Origin: Myxococcales bacterium
GTDB taxonomy: Bacteria; Myxococcota_A; Polyangia; Polyangiales; Ga0077539
Reading direction: 5' to 3'
Assembly: GCA_016792845.1 (NCBI GenBank)
Contig: JAEUKH010000034.1
Coordinates: forward strand, 62,001 to 126,000
Length of the DNA stretch: 64,000 bases
Below are positions 52,339 through 61,278 of the stretch, in pieces (the first letter of the stretch is position 1; every line of letters starts with the position of its first letter). The notes beneath the pieces are model-generated. The model was not told the origin of the DNA. It was given only the letters and a program-made list of their open reading frames with translations, and did no database searches. Both the position numbers and the translations under genes were made by a program.

Positions 52339-53739
52339 ATGCACAGCAACGTGGCCGAGGCCCAGGCGCGGTGGCGTCGGTCGTACGCCCGAGACCTCGG
52401 GCTCCGCGCGGCGGGGGTGGTGCTCGCGGCGGGGCTCGTGGCCTTCTCGGTGTGGCGCAGCGCGCTCGAGCGCGTCGTGCGCGACGAGGCCGGCGCCCAG
52501 GCCTCGCTCATGGCCCTCGGGGGCGCCACGGCGATGCTCGAAGAGGGCCCCGCGGCGGCCTGCGTCCGGGTGGCCCGGTGGTCACAATTGCCGGGCGTTT
52601 CAGTGCTCTTGCTCGACCCCCGAGGCGGTCGACGGTGCGGCGCCTCGGCCCTCGAACCCGAGGTCTCGGCGGCCGCGCGGGGGCGCGGGCAACACACCCG
52701 GGTGGGGCCCGACGGGGCCGTCGCGGTGGCCTCTGCGGGGGCGCTCGGTCACCTCGGCGTGCGGGTCGCGGTGTCGGGTGGCGCGTCGCAGACGGGGCCC
52801 TCGCTCTTGGCCCTCGCGGCCCTCGGGGCGCTCGCCTTCGCGGCCTGGTCGCTGGCGCCGCGGCGGGTGCTGCGCACCGTGGGAGACGACCTCGACGCGC
52901 TGATCAGCGCCACCGAGGCGATGGTCGCGGGGCGTCCGTCGGGGCGTCTGAGCCCCCAACGCGACGACGAGGTGGGCGCGCTGGTCGAGAGCTTCGGCGT
53001 GCTCCAGGCCCGCTTCGAGGCCGAGGCCCGCGAGCACCGCGAGGCCCTTGAAAAGCTCGAAGAGGTCGAGCGTCGCCGAGGGGCCACGGTGACGACCTTG
53101 CGGCACGAACTCCGAACGCCGCTCAACAGCATCGTGGGCTTCGCCGAGCTGCTCCTCGCGGGCGGCGACGGCCCGCTCACCGAGGCCCAGCGCGAAGACG
53201 TGACGGTGATCGCCAGCGCGGGGCGCCACCTCCTCGGGCTCGTCGACGACGTGCTCGACCTCTCGGCCATGGCGGCGGGCCGTTACCCGCTCGCGCGCGC
53301 GGTAGTCGACCTCGCCGCGCTCACCCGCGAGGTGCTCCGCGAGGCGCAGGGCGTGGCCCGTCTGCGCGAGGTCACGCTCTCGCTCGAGGCCCCCGACGAG
53401 CTCAGGCTCGAAGCCGACGGCGCGGCCCTCCGTCGCGCCCTCACCAACCTGGTCTTGAACGCCATCGAGCACGGAGGCCGGGCCGTCACGGTCACCCTCA
53501 AGCCCCTCGCGACGGGCTGCTCGCTGGCGGTGAGCGACCTCGGGCGCGGGCTCAGCCAAGACGAGCTCAGGCGCCTCTTCAAGCCCTTCGAGCGCGGCAA
53601 GACCGCCGAGGCCCGAGGGGCCGGTCTCGGGCTCGCCATCACCCTCGGCCTCGTCGAGCTCCACCGCGGCACGCTCTCGGCCCACAGCGAGGTCGGCGTC
53701 GGCAGCACCTTCACCATCACCCTCCCTCGGAGCCCATGA
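52339..53739 (+). CDS. membrane sensor histidine kinase, first of a coupled pair
   Basis: This is a 466-aa kinase. Helices near residues 25-40 and 155-175 flank an extracytoplasmic region of about 115 residues. A HAMP-like linker (DALISATEAMVAGRPSGRL) and a coiled stretch follow. The HisKA box is TLRHELRTPLNSIVGFAELLL. The ATPase is complete: NLVLNAIEHGG, VSDLGRGLS, FKPFERG, GAGLGLAI. ATG 52339 was chosen over 52318 since it begins the charged N-terminus. Its stop overlaps the second kinase's start by ATGA. No response regulator is adjacent. Confidence 0.92.
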   Translation: MHSNVAEAQARWRRSYARDLGLRAAGVVLAAGLVAFSVWRSALERVVRDEAGAQASLMALGGATAMLEEGPAAACVRVARWSQLPGVSVLLLDPRGGRRCGASALEPEVSAAARGRGQHTRVGPDGAVAVASAGALGHLGVRVAVSGGASQTGPSLLALAALGALAFAAWSLAPRRVLRTVGDDLDALISATEAMVAGRPSGRLSPQRDDEVGALVESFGVLQARFEAEAREHREALEKLEEVERRRGATVTTLRHELRTPLNSIVGFAELLLAGGDGPLTEAQREDVTVIASAGRHLLGLVDDVLDLSAMAAGRYPLARAVVDLAALTREVLREAQGVARLREVTLSLEAPDELRLEADGAALRRALTNLVLNAIEHGGRAVTVTLKPLATGCSLAVSDLGRGLSQDELRRLFKPFERGKTAEARGAGLGLAITLGLVELHRGTLSAHSEVGVGSTFTITLPRSP

Positions 53740-54995
53740 GACCCGCGGCCTCGCTCGTGACCCGCGCCGCCCTCGCGGTGGCCCTCCCGGTGATGCTCTC
53801 GGCGGCGGCCATGGTCGTCGCCGGGCGGCTCAGCCTCGACGCGCAGCGCAGCGACACGGCCCGCGCCTCGCAGCGCACCCTCTCGCGCTTCTTCGCCCTC
53901 TCGACCGAGCGCGACCCCGCGCGACGCGCCAGGCTCGGACGCATCATCGTCGCCGCGGGCGCCGAGGTTGATGTTGACACTGTCAACATTGTCAACGCTT
54001 CACCGACCTCGCGGCTCCCCGGGGGGCTGTACCTCTTGGCGGTGTTGGGTCTGGTCGGCGCGGCCTTGGGGGCTCAGGCGACGCACCGTCTTGCCGACGC
54101 GCTGCTCCAGACCTCGCAGCGGGTTCGCGGGCTCGCGCGGGGGGTCGAGTCTGCGCCCCTTGAGGCCGCGGCGCTACAGAGCGCCTCGAACGAGGCCCTC
54201 CGTTCGCTGGTGTTGTTGCTCGACTCGCTCACGGCGACGATGATCGCGATGTCGCACGATCGCCGTCGGGCCCTCGACGCGCGTCGCGAGGCGGCGCGGC
54301 TGCGGGCCTTTGTGTTGGCGGGCGTGAGCCACGACCTGCGGGGCCCCCTCAACGCGGTGTTGGGCTTTACGGGCTTGCTCCTGTCGGGGGCCGAGGGCCC
54401 GATCCATGCGGCGCAGGCCGAGAGCCTGGAGGCCATCGAGCGCGGCGGTCGGGCGTTGCTCCAGCGCGTCGAAGACCTCCTCGACGTGGCCCGCATCGAC
54501 GCGGGGCGGATGGCGCTCGCCCCCTCGACGGTGCCCCTCGCGACGCTCCTCGACGAGGCCCGGGCTGCGGCCCACGAGCGGCTCGGCGTGACGGCCCTCG
54601 ACCTCACCGAGGTGGGGCTCGCGGCGCCGGTCGCGCTCTGCGTCGATCGGCTCCGAACGGCCCGCGCGTTGGGCGCGATGCTGGCCTTCGCGGTGCTCCG
54701 CCCGGGCGCCCACGGCGTGCCGCGGGTGGAGGTCTCGGCCCGCCTCGACGACGCGGTGCTCTGGAGCCTTGAGGCCCCCGGCGCGCCGCTCTCGCCCGAG
54801 TCGCTGGCCCAACTCGACGAGCCCTTCGAGCTCCCGGTGTCGGGGCAGCGGTTGAGCGCGGGCTTGGGCCTCGCGATGGCGCTCGCGCGTCGGGTGATGG
54901 CCCTGCACGGCCGCGAGGTCGAGCTCCGTTCGACGCCCGAGGGCGTGTCGCTGCGGGTGTGGTTGCCGCGCGCGGGGGCCGCCATGACGTCGTAA
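53736..54995 (+). CDS. second histidine kinase homologue with degenerate ATPase
   Basis: This 419-aa protein has an N-terminal helix (AALAVALPVMLSAAAMVVA) and a second near residue 92. Its dimerisation/phospho-acceptor box is good (LAGVSHDLRGPLNAVLGFTGLLLSG). In the ATPase domain the N box reads ALGAMLAFAVLRPG without the Asn, the DxGxG box reads LEAPGAP, and only the last Gly box survives (SAGLGLAMALA). It probably cannot bind or hydrolyse ATP normally but could be phosphorylated by a partner. Overlap with the first kinase (ATGA) supports a hetero-complex. Confidence 0.85.
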   Translation: MRPAASLVTRAALAVALPVMLSAAAMVVAGRLSLDAQRSDTARASQRTLSRFFALSTERDPARRARLGRIIVAAGAEVDVDTVNIVNASPTSRLPGGLYLLAVLGLVGAALGAQATHRLADALLQTSQRVRGLARGVESAPLEAAALQSASNEALRSLVLLLDSLTATMIAMSHDRRRALDARREAARLRAFVLAGVSHDLRGPLNAVLGFTGLLLSGAEGPIHAAQAESLEAIERGGRALLQRVEDLLDVARIDAGRMALAPSTVPLATLLDEARAAAHERLGVTALDLTEVGLAAPVALCVDRLRTARALGAMLAFAVLRPGAHGVPRVEVSARLDDAVLWSLEAPGAPLSPESLAQLDEPFELPVSGQRLSAGLGLAMALARRVMALHGREVELRSTPEGVSLRVWLPRAGAAMTS

Positions 54996-55086
54996 CGGGG
55001 CCGCGGCGGTGTGCGGTTTCGGGGCTTGGCCCTGCGGCGGGCACTCTGGTACCAATTCGGGCTTCGAGAAGCGATGCGAGCGTGTG

Positions 55087-56076
55087 ATGGCTGAATCAGG
55101 TCGGTCAAGGCAGTCGAGCGGGGTGTCGCCCCTCGCGCACGAGGTCGCACAGAAGCTCGCGCAGGCTGCCTCGCTGGCGCTCACCGGCAAGGCCGAGGTG
55201 GTCGAGCGCGCGGTGGTGACGCTCCTGGCCCGCGGGCATCTCTTGATCGAAGACGTGCCGGGGGTCGGCAAGACCACCCTCGCGCGGGCCCTCGCGCGGG
55301 CGCTCGGCACTGATTTTCGCAGGGTCCAGTGCAACAACGACCTCATGCCCGCCGAGCTCTTGGGGGTTAACTTCTTCAACAAGGCCGAGCGGCGCTTTGA
55401 GTTTCGCCCGGGGCCTGTGTTCACCCACATCTTGGTCGCCGACGAGATCAACCGCGCGACCCCGAAGACCCAGTCTGCCTTGCTCGAAGTGATGAGCGAG
55501 CGGCAGGTCTCGATCGACGGCGTCACCCATAAGCTCGATGAGCCCTTCTTGGTGATCGCGACGCAAAACCCCGACGACGCCGCGGGCACCTACCCCTTGC
55601 CTGACTCGCAGCTCGATCGCTTCCTCTTGCGCACCGCGGTGGGCTACCCGAGCCCCGCGGTCGAGAAGCAGCTCCTCGCCTCGCGCACCGGGGTCGAGCC
55701 CGTCGACACCCTCGAACCCGTGGTGACCCTCGCCCAACTCGTCGACGTCCAGCGCGAGGTCGACCAGGTCGGCGTCGACGCCTCGGTGATCGATTACCTG
55801 CACGCCATCGTGCACGCCACGCGCAGCCACGAGGCCATCGCCCAGGGCGTCTCGACCCGCGGGGCCCTCGCGCTCTTGCGCGCCGCCAAGGCCCGGGCCA
55901 TCGTGAAGGGCCGCGGGTTTCTCATCCCCGACGACGTGTCCGAGATGGCCCTCGCGGTGCTCGCCCACCGCCTGCGGTTGCGCGGCCTCGACAGCTTCGT
56001 GGGCGGCGAGACCCAGCGCGACGACGCCGAGCGGGTGCTGAGCGAGCTGCTCTCGCGGGTCGAAGTCCCGCTCTGA
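55087..56076 (+). CDS. MoxR-family AAA ATPase
   Basis: This is a 329-aa AAA+ chaperone-like ATPase. Walker A is DVPGVGKTTL near residue 63. The MoxR segment RRVQCNNDLMPAELLG follows, then Walker B ILVADEINRA and sensor 1 FLVIATQNPDD. The C-terminal helical lid has VSTRGALALLRAAKARA. MoxR proteins usually act with a von Willebrand A/DUF58 partner encoded next door, but none is here. The start ATG 55087 fits the family N-terminus. Confidence 0.92.
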   Translation: MAESGRSRQSSGVSPLAHEVAQKLAQAASLALTGKAEVVERAVVTLLARGHLLIEDVPGVGKTTLARALARALGTDFRRVQCNNDLMPAELLGVNFFNKAERRFEFRPGPVFTHILVADEINRATPKTQSALLEVMSERQVSIDGVTHKLDEPFLVIATQNPDDAAGTYPLPDSQLDRFLLRTAVGYPSPAVEKQLLASRTGVEPVDTLEPVVTLAQLVDVQREVDQVGVDASVIDYLHAIVHATRSHEAIAQGVSTRGALALLRAAKARAIVKGRGFLIPDDVSEMALAVLAHRLRLRGLDSFVGGETQRDDAERVLSELLSRVEVPL

Positions 56077-56127
56077 GAGTGGCCCCGAATTTCGCCTTTG
56101 TCGCCCCCATCGGGTAGCGACACCCTC

Positions 56128-56295
56128 ATGGACTCCTCGCGCCCTTCGGTCCCGCCGGGTACCTCACCGCGGCCGCTCACTCCGCTCGTGGTCTCGGTGC
56201 GCCGCCCCGCGCCGCCCCGCGCCCTCACGGCCTCGCCCGTCGACGAGGGCACCTGGGGCCTCGACGAGAGCGCCCCCCGCATGCCCCGCAAGTGA
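56128..56295 (+). CDS. 55-aa Pro/Arg-rich small protein (tentative)
   Basis: This short frame has nearly all third positions G or C, like real genes here, and starts at ATG 56128, 51 bp after the MoxR stop. The product is rich in Pro, Ser and Arg (SSRPSVPPGTSPRPL) and ends MPRK. No strong ribosome site and no known family were seen, so it may not be translated. Confidence 0.4.
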   Translation: MDSSRPSVPPGTSPRPLTPLVVSVRRPAPPRALTASPVDEGTWGLDESAPRMPRK

Positions 56296-56568
56296 CAGCC
56301 GCGGCTTACTTTAATAAGTATACATAACAAGGTATCTCTCGATTCTCTTCTCGGGCAACCTTGTTGAGATCGTTTCAGGTCGAACGATCTCTCTGATAAG
56401 AGCGCTCGCCCGGGCGCCGCGCGGGGCGCCCAAAACGCTGCCCAAAAGTGCCTGAGAGAGACAAAATGTCTCTGTTTCGCGCGGGGCGACCCCAAATGAC
56501 CTCAAATGCCCGGCGAGGCCCACGGAGGGGCCTTGCGGGCTGTGGGTACGGGGCGAGGGGGGGGCGGC
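56296..56568. other. AT-rich noncoding stretch with four consecutive stem-loops
   Basis: No gene is supported here. Four stem-loops follow one another: AACAAGGT/ACCTTGTT (56326-56333, 56358-56365), GAGATCGTT/AACGATCTC (56366-56374, 56383-56391), GGGCGCC/GGCGCCC (56412-56418, 56425-56431) and AGAGACA/TGTCTCT (56457-56463, 56467-56473). The first 40 bases are far more AT-rich than the genome (TTTAATAAGTATACATAACA). It could be an RNA gene, paired terminators for the converging genes, or a protein-binding region. Confidence 0.6.
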
Positions 56569-57042
56569 CTACTCGGTCGACTGAAAGACGTAGGGCACGG
56601 TCACCGTGGCGGCGCCGCCTTCGGGCGGCGTGAAGCGCACCGCGCGCACGAGCTCGCCGATGCAGCGGGCCACGCCGTACATGGCCGGCGGCGCGCCCTC
56701 GGCGCTGGCTCCCACGTCGCCGACCGAGCCGTCGGGCTCGATGCGGATGCGCAGGGTGACCTCGCCGTGCAAGAGCGGGTCGCGGCGCAAGCCCTGCTGG
56801 TAGCACGCTTGAATGGGCGTCGAGAGCGGCGCGAGGGCCCGCTGCACGTCGAGCGGAGCGACCCGACCGCGGGTGGGCGCGGGGAGCTGAACATCGACTC
56901 CCGCGTCGCGCACCCTCGACCCCGGGGGGCGTCGCGGCCGCGGCTGCGCGAGGGCGGCGACGCCGAAGAGCAAGAGGCCCAACACCCCGCACGGGGCGGC
57001 GAGGGCCCGAAACACCGAATGGCTCGTACGCGCGGCGGTCAT
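56569..57042 (-). CDS. secreted AgmX/PglI C-terminal domain protein
   Basis: This is a 157-aa protein with a signal peptide (GVLGLLLFGVAALAQ). One TonB-like alpha/beta domain follows, of the kind found at the C-terminus of myxobacterial AgmX/PglI proteins: IQACYQQGLRRDPLLHGEVTLRIRIEPDGSV, then GVARCIGELVRAVRFTPPEGGAATVTVPYVF. Two Cys could form a disulfide. Such domains occur in envelope and motility complexes, but the role of this one is unknown. It starts 38 bp after the ClpB-like gene ends and is probably co-transcribed. Confidence 0.78.
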   Translation of the reverse strand: MTAARTSHSVFRALAAPCGVLGLLLFGVAALAQPRPRRPPGSRVRDAGVDVQLPAPTRGRVAPLDVQRALAPLSTPIQACYQQGLRRDPLLHGEVTLRIRIEPDGSVGDVGASAEGAPPAMYGVARCIGELVRAVRFTPPEGGAATVTVPYVFQSTE

Positions 57043-57080
57043 CGCAGGCTCGCTCTGACCCCGATGGGGCCCCTGGGTAT

Positions 57081-59708
57081 TCACACGACGCGGGTAAAAC
57101 TGAAGCCGTCGTCGCCGACGTCGACGCGCACGGTGTCGTCGGGTTTGTAGCCGCCGCGGAGAAGCTCCTCGGCCAAGGGGTCTTGCAGGTTCTTCAAGAT
57201 CACGCGCTTGAGCGGACGCGCGCCGAACGCAGGGTCGTACCCGAGGTCGGTGAGCAGGTCGCGGGCCGGGTTGGTCACCTCGAGCTTGATGCGACTCTCG
57301 GCGAGGAGCCGCCCGAGGCGCTTCAGCTGAATGTCGACGATGCCGCGGAGGGCCTTCTTCGAGAGGCGATCGAAGATGCAGACGTCGTCGATGCGGTTCA
57401 AAAACTCGGGGCGAAAGTGCCGCTTGAGCTCGGCCATGACCTCTTCGCGCAGGCCCTCATCGCTCGCGCCCTCTTCGGTGGCCTCAAGGATGCGATGGGC
57501 GCCCACGTTGCTGGTCAGGATGATCACCGTGTCGGCGAAATTGGCCAGCTGACCGCGGTTGTCGCTCAAGCGGCCGTCGTCGAGCACCTGCAAGAGGATG
57601 TTGAAGGTGTCAGGGTGGGCCTTCTCGATCTCGTCGAAGAGCACCACGCTGAAGGGTCGGCGGCGAATGGCCTCGGTCAACATGCCGCCCGACTCGCTGT
57701 CGACGTAGCCCGTCGGCGAGCCGATCAAGCGCCAGACGCTGCCCTTCTCCATGAATTCGCTCATGTCGAGGCGCACCATCGCGGCCTCGTCATCGAACAA
57801 GAACTCGGCCAGGGCCTTCGCGAGCTCGGTCTTGCCGACCCCCGTGGGCCCGAGACACAAGAAGCTCCCGATGGGCTTGCCGGGGTCGCGAAGACCCACA
57901 CGGCCGCGGCGAACGGCCTTTGAGATCAAACGCACCGAGGCGTCTTGGCCCACCACGCGGTCGCTGAGATGCTTCTCCATCAAGAGGAGCTTCTCGGTCT
58001 CGCTCGCGAGGAGCTTCGCCACGGGCACACCCGTCCACTGCTCGACCACCCGCGCGATCCCTTGGGCGGTCACCTCGGTCTGAAGCAACAACGGAAGCTC
58101 CGCGCTCAAGGCCCGCTCGGCGTCATCCATCGCGACCTCCGCGGTCGGAAGGTCTTGGGTGCTGATCCGCGTGGCCAGGGCGTTGTCGCCCACCCGGGTC
58201 GCCCGATCGCGCTCGGTGCGGAGCGTCAACGCCCGCTCTCGCGAAGCCCTCAGCGCCGCGATGGCCAGCCGCTGCCGCTCCCACCGCGGGCGCAGCGCGT
58301 CGAGGGCCGCCCGGGTCTCGACGAGCCCCGCCTCGACCTTGCCGCGCACCTCGACCGAGTCGCGGTCGTCTTCATCGACCAACGAGCGATGCTGCGCCTC
58401 AAGGGCGCTGAGATGCCGCGTCAACGAATCGAGCTCGGGCGGCCCCGCGTCGAGCGCCAACCTGCATTGTGCGGCGGCCTCATCCATCAAATCGATGGCC
58501 TTGTCGGGCAGCTCGCGCCCAGAAAGATACCGCTTGCTCAGCTTGACCGCCGCCACCACCGCGGGGTCTGCGATGCGCACGCCGTGGTGCACCTCATAGC
58601 GCTCCACGATCCCGCGGCACATCGCGATGGCCTCATCTTCGGTGGGAGCCTCAATAAATTGCACCGCGAAGAGCCGAGAGAGCGCCGCGTCTTTCTCAAT
58701 GGTCTTCTTGAACTCAGACGGGCTCGTCGTGCCGATGATCTGCACTTCGCCGCGGCTGAGCGCGGGTTTCAAGAGATCGGCCGGGCCCGAACCCACCGCG
58801 CTGTTGCCGAACAACGTGTGAATCTCATCGACGAAGAGGATGATGTCGCCCTCGGCGTCGCGGGCCGCCTGGAGCACCCCCCGGAGCCGGTCTTCGAGCT
58901 CGCCTCGGAGCCGCGCCCCCGCCACCAGAAGCCCCATGTCGAGCTGCATGATGCGCTTGCGCTTCAACGGCGCCGGCACGTCACCCTGGGCCAGCCGCGC
59001 CGCCAGCGCGTACGCGATGGCCCGCTTGCCCACCCCCGCCTCACCCACCAGCAAGGGGTTGTTCTTCTGCCGACGGGCCACCACCTGGAGGATGCGCCGA
59101 AGCTCAGCGTCACGGCCCACGATGGGGTCAAAACGGTCGCGCCCCGCCTCGGCGATCAAATCGCGGGTGTACTTGCCCAAGGCGCTCGGGTCAGCCCCCG
59201 CGTGCCCGCCGCCGCCCCCTGAGGCCCCCGCCGCGGGCGCCGCCTCGCTCACCACCGCGCTGCCCTCGGCGACGCTCTTCAGCGCCTCGCGCACCCGCTG
59301 CTCATCGACGTCGATGCTGCGCAGCACCGCCCCCGCGAGGCCTGTGACCTCAGAGACCAAGGCCACGATGAGGTGCCGAACCCGCACCGGCGAAGCCTCG
59401 CGCGCCGCCTCTGACTCGGCCCGGGTGGTGGTGCCGAAGAGCCGCGGAGACACAAAGGCCACCGCGCCCGGCACCTGCGGGAGCTTGCGCAGCACCGCCT
59501 CACACTCGATCAGCAGATCGCCCGGGTCGACCCCCGCTTGCTCAAAGACCTTCTGGGTGTACGGGTCGCGGTCGAGCAGGCGATACAGCAAATGCAGGCT
59601 CTCGACCTCGACATGCCCCCGGTCGTCGGCGAGGCTCTGGGCGCCGGTGAGATAGGTCTTTGCGTCTTGCGCGTATCCTTCGAGGCGCCAGCTTCGGGTG
59701 GTGCTCAT
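57081..59708 (-). CDS. ClpB-like AAA+ ATPase with degenerate first ATPase domain
   Basis: This is an 875-aa Clp/Hsp100 protein: Clp N domain (1-150), a Gly-rich linker, D1, a middle coiled domain (about 420-540) and D2. D2 is intact (GPTGVGKTEL, LFDEIEKAHPDTFNILLQVLDDGRL, RPEFLNRIDD). D1 deviates: Walker A is GEAGVGKRA, with Arg at residue 229 in place of the nucleotide-binding Thr; the pore loop reads AGARLRGE, lacking the substrate-gripping Tyr; and the arginine-finger region reads ALSRLF. Also in D2, GYVGYEEGG reads GYVDSESGG. It is probably a specialised paralogue rather than the housekeeping ClpB. The start at 59708 matches the family N-terminus. Confidence 0.88.
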   Translation of the reverse strand: MSTTRSWRLEGYAQDAKTYLTGAQSLADDRGHVEVESLHLLYRLLDRDPYTQKVFEQAGVDPGDLLIECEAVLRKLPQVPGAVAFVSPRLFGTTTRAESEAAREASPVRVRHLIVALVSEVTGLAGAVLRSIDVDEQRVREALKSVAEGSAVVSEAAPAAGASGGGGGHAGADPSALGKYTRDLIAEAGRDRFDPIVGRDAELRRILQVVARRQKNNPLLVGEAGVGKRAIAYALAARLAQGDVPAPLKRKRIMQLDMGLLVAGARLRGELEDRLRGVLQAARDAEGDIILFVDEIHTLFGNSAVGSGPADLLKPALSRGEVQIIGTTSPSEFKKTIEKDAALSRLFAVQFIEAPTEDEAIAMCRGIVERYEVHHGVRIADPAVVAAVKLSKRYLSGRELPDKAIDLMDEAAAQCRLALDAGPPELDSLTRHLSALEAQHRSLVDEDDRDSVEVRGKVEAGLVETRAALDALRPRWERQRLAIAALRASRERALTLRTERDRATRVGDNALATRISTQDLPTAEVAMDDAERALSAELPLLLQTEVTAQGIARVVEQWTGVPVAKLLASETEKLLLMEKHLSDRVVGQDASVRLISKAVRRGRVGLRDPGKPIGSFLCLGPTGVGKTELAKALAEFLFDDEAAMVRLDMSEFMEKGSVWRLIGSPTGYVDSESGGMLTEAIRRRPFSVVLFDEIEKAHPDTFNILLQVLDDGRLSDNRGQLANFADTVIILTSNVGAHRILEATEEGASDEGLREEVMAELKRHFRPEFLNRIDDVCIFDRLSKKALRGIVDIQLKRLGRLLAESRIKLEVTNPARDLLTDLGYDPAFGARPLKRVILKNLQDPLAEELLRGGYKPDDTVRVDVGDDGFSFTRVV

Positions 59709-59769
59709 GGCCGGGCGCGAGGGTAAACCATGTTGTGTTTGTCGGCACCGACGATAGTGTGCGCCCACG

Positions 59770-60099
59770 ATGTCGAAGCGCAGCACTCCGGTCGATCGAT
59801 GGGCCGCCCTCAAGGGGCGTGAGGTCAACGCCGTGTACCTCTGGGGCGCCGCGCCCTGGCGGCCGGGTGACACGTCCTACACTGTCACCGAGGCGCGCTA
59901 CGACGGCCCCTCGGCCCGCCTCAGGGTGGTGCTCTCGGGCGGATACAGCGGCGCCGACATCGAGACCCTCGAGGTCGATCACCCGAGCCTCCTCTGCATC
60001 GAAGATGACCGCGCGTACATCGCCCAGGCCCGCGCGGTGCGCTACAACGGCGCCCGCTCGCAAGAATCCGCAGGCGAGCTCGCCGTCTGCTTCACCTGA
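59770..60099 (+). CDS. 109-aa protein of unknown function
   Basis: This small beta-rich cytoplasmic-looking protein has no signal peptide or helix. It opens MSKRSTPVDRWAALKGREVN and continues with alternating strands (RLRVVLSGGYSGADIETLEV). Third positions are strongly G/C, supporting a real gene. I do not recognise the family. It is divergent from the ClpB-like gene (61 bp) and ends 12 bp from the convergent lipase gene. Confidence 0.6.
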   Translation: MSKRSTPVDRWAALKGREVNAVYLWGAAPWRPGDTSYTVTEARYDGPSARLRVVLSGGYSGADIETLEVDHPSLLCIEDDRAYIAQARAVRYNGARSQESAGELAVCFT

Positions 60100-60111
60100 G
60101 GTCGAGCCCGC

Positions 60112-61197
60112 TTACAGACCGCGGTCTCTCACTCTTCTTGCGATGTCACGATACATTAGAATGTGATCAAAGCCCGATTCGGGGTTTGCGCCGCGGTGGG
60201 CGATCTGCCCGACCTCGTCGAAGTGGTCGGCGGCGACACAGCCCACGAAGGTGCCCCAGCGCGCGCTCTGTACGGTGACGAGGCCGTCGTTGGCGTTGCG
60301 GGCGGGGTCGCCTTGTTCGAGAAAGGCGGCCAGGGGCCCGAGGGGCGCGAAGGGCGCGTCGGTGAGGGTGGGCTCGTTGGGGCTGAGGGCGTCTTGACAG
60401 ACCTGGGCGCCGTCGCGACGGTTCGAGCGGCCGGCGTAGCTGAAATAGAGCACCCGGGGGTCGTCGGGGTTGGCCGCGTTGAAGGCCGCGCTCTCGCGCT
60501 CTGAGAGGCCCACGAGGGCCCCGCGGAGGTCGGCCCGCGACGCGATCTGCGTGTACGCAAAGCCGAACACCGTCGCCACCGTGTTGATCACACCGTCTGT
60601 CAGACCCGGAACAACCCCTAAAAGCGCATCGGCGAGGCGGGTGCCCCGGTGCGGGGTCGACACCGTGGTGAGCGAGGCCACCCGGTCGCCCCAACCCAGG
60701 GTCGAGATCAGGTACCGACAGTCGAGCCCGCCCTGAGAGTGGGCGATGAGGTTCAGCCGACCGCGCCCGCTCTGGCGCAGCACACTCTGGAGCTGCGTCG
60801 CCAACATAGGCGCCCGCTCTGCGGGGGGCGCGAAGGGCGCGACGCTCACCTCGTAGACGGTCTCGCCGCGACGGCGTAAATCGTCAGCAACATTGTAAAA
60901 ATAGTTAATCGGCCCAACCTCACGGAAGCCCGCAAATCCGTGCACCAGCACGAAGGGGTACGGGCTCAACCCGGGCGCGGCGGGGCCAGCGTCTCGGGTC
61001 GCGGGGCCTGTGTCGCCTGCGTCGACGGCCCAACTCACGTCGTCTCGGGCCTCTGGGCGGTCGTCGCCCTCGCCGACGTCGCGCAGCGCGCCCTCGTCAA
61101 CCGACGCATCGCCGAAGGGTCGACCGACCGAGGGCGAGTGGTTGGCCCCACAACCCCAGAGCAGCAACGACAGCCCCATGAGACGCAGCACACCCAT
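60112..61197 (-). CDS. lipase-like alpha/beta-hydrolase lipoprotein
   Basis: This is a 361-aa protein with a lipobox (MGLSLLLWGC), an acidic linker, then an alpha/beta-hydrolase of the Pseudomonas/Burkholderia lipase type. The oxyanion segment is PYPFVLVHGFAGF, the nucleophile elbow IAHSQGGLDCRYL, and VSTPHRGTRLAD follows. Candidate acid and base are Asp in NANDGLVTV and His in AADHFDEVGQ. The lipase-specific foldase was not found nearby. It is probably displayed on the surface and acts on triacylglycerols or other esters. It is divergent from gcvT. Confidence 0.85.
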   Translation of the reverse strand: MGVLRLMGLSLLLWGCGANHSPSVGRPFGDASVDEGALRDVGEGDDRPEARDDVSWAVDAGDTGPATRDAGPAAPGLSPYPFVLVHGFAGFREVGPINYFYNVADDLRRRGETVYEVSVAPFAPPAERAPMLATQLQSVLRQSGRGRLNLIAHSQGGLDCRYLISTLGWGDRVASLTTVSTPHRGTRLADALLGVVPGLTDGVINTVATVFGFAYTQIASRADLRGALVGLSERESAAFNAANPDDPRVLYFSYAGRSNRRDGAQVCQDALSPNEPTLTDAPFAPLGPLAAFLEQGDPARNANDGLVTVQSARWGTFVGCVAADHFDEVGQIAHRGANPESGFDHILMYRDIARRVRDRGL

Positions 61198-61278
61198 CGG
61201 TGCCGCGACGGTATCACAGGGTATTCGGGTGATTCGATGGTTTCATCGCCGCCCCAAAGCGCATAGAGTCGCCGGGCT

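Noticed and set aside
56311..56523. Minus-strand frame of 70 codons in the AT-rich stem-loop region
   Set aside because: It lacks a ribosome site and the G/C third-position bias of real genes, and it runs through all four stem-loops.
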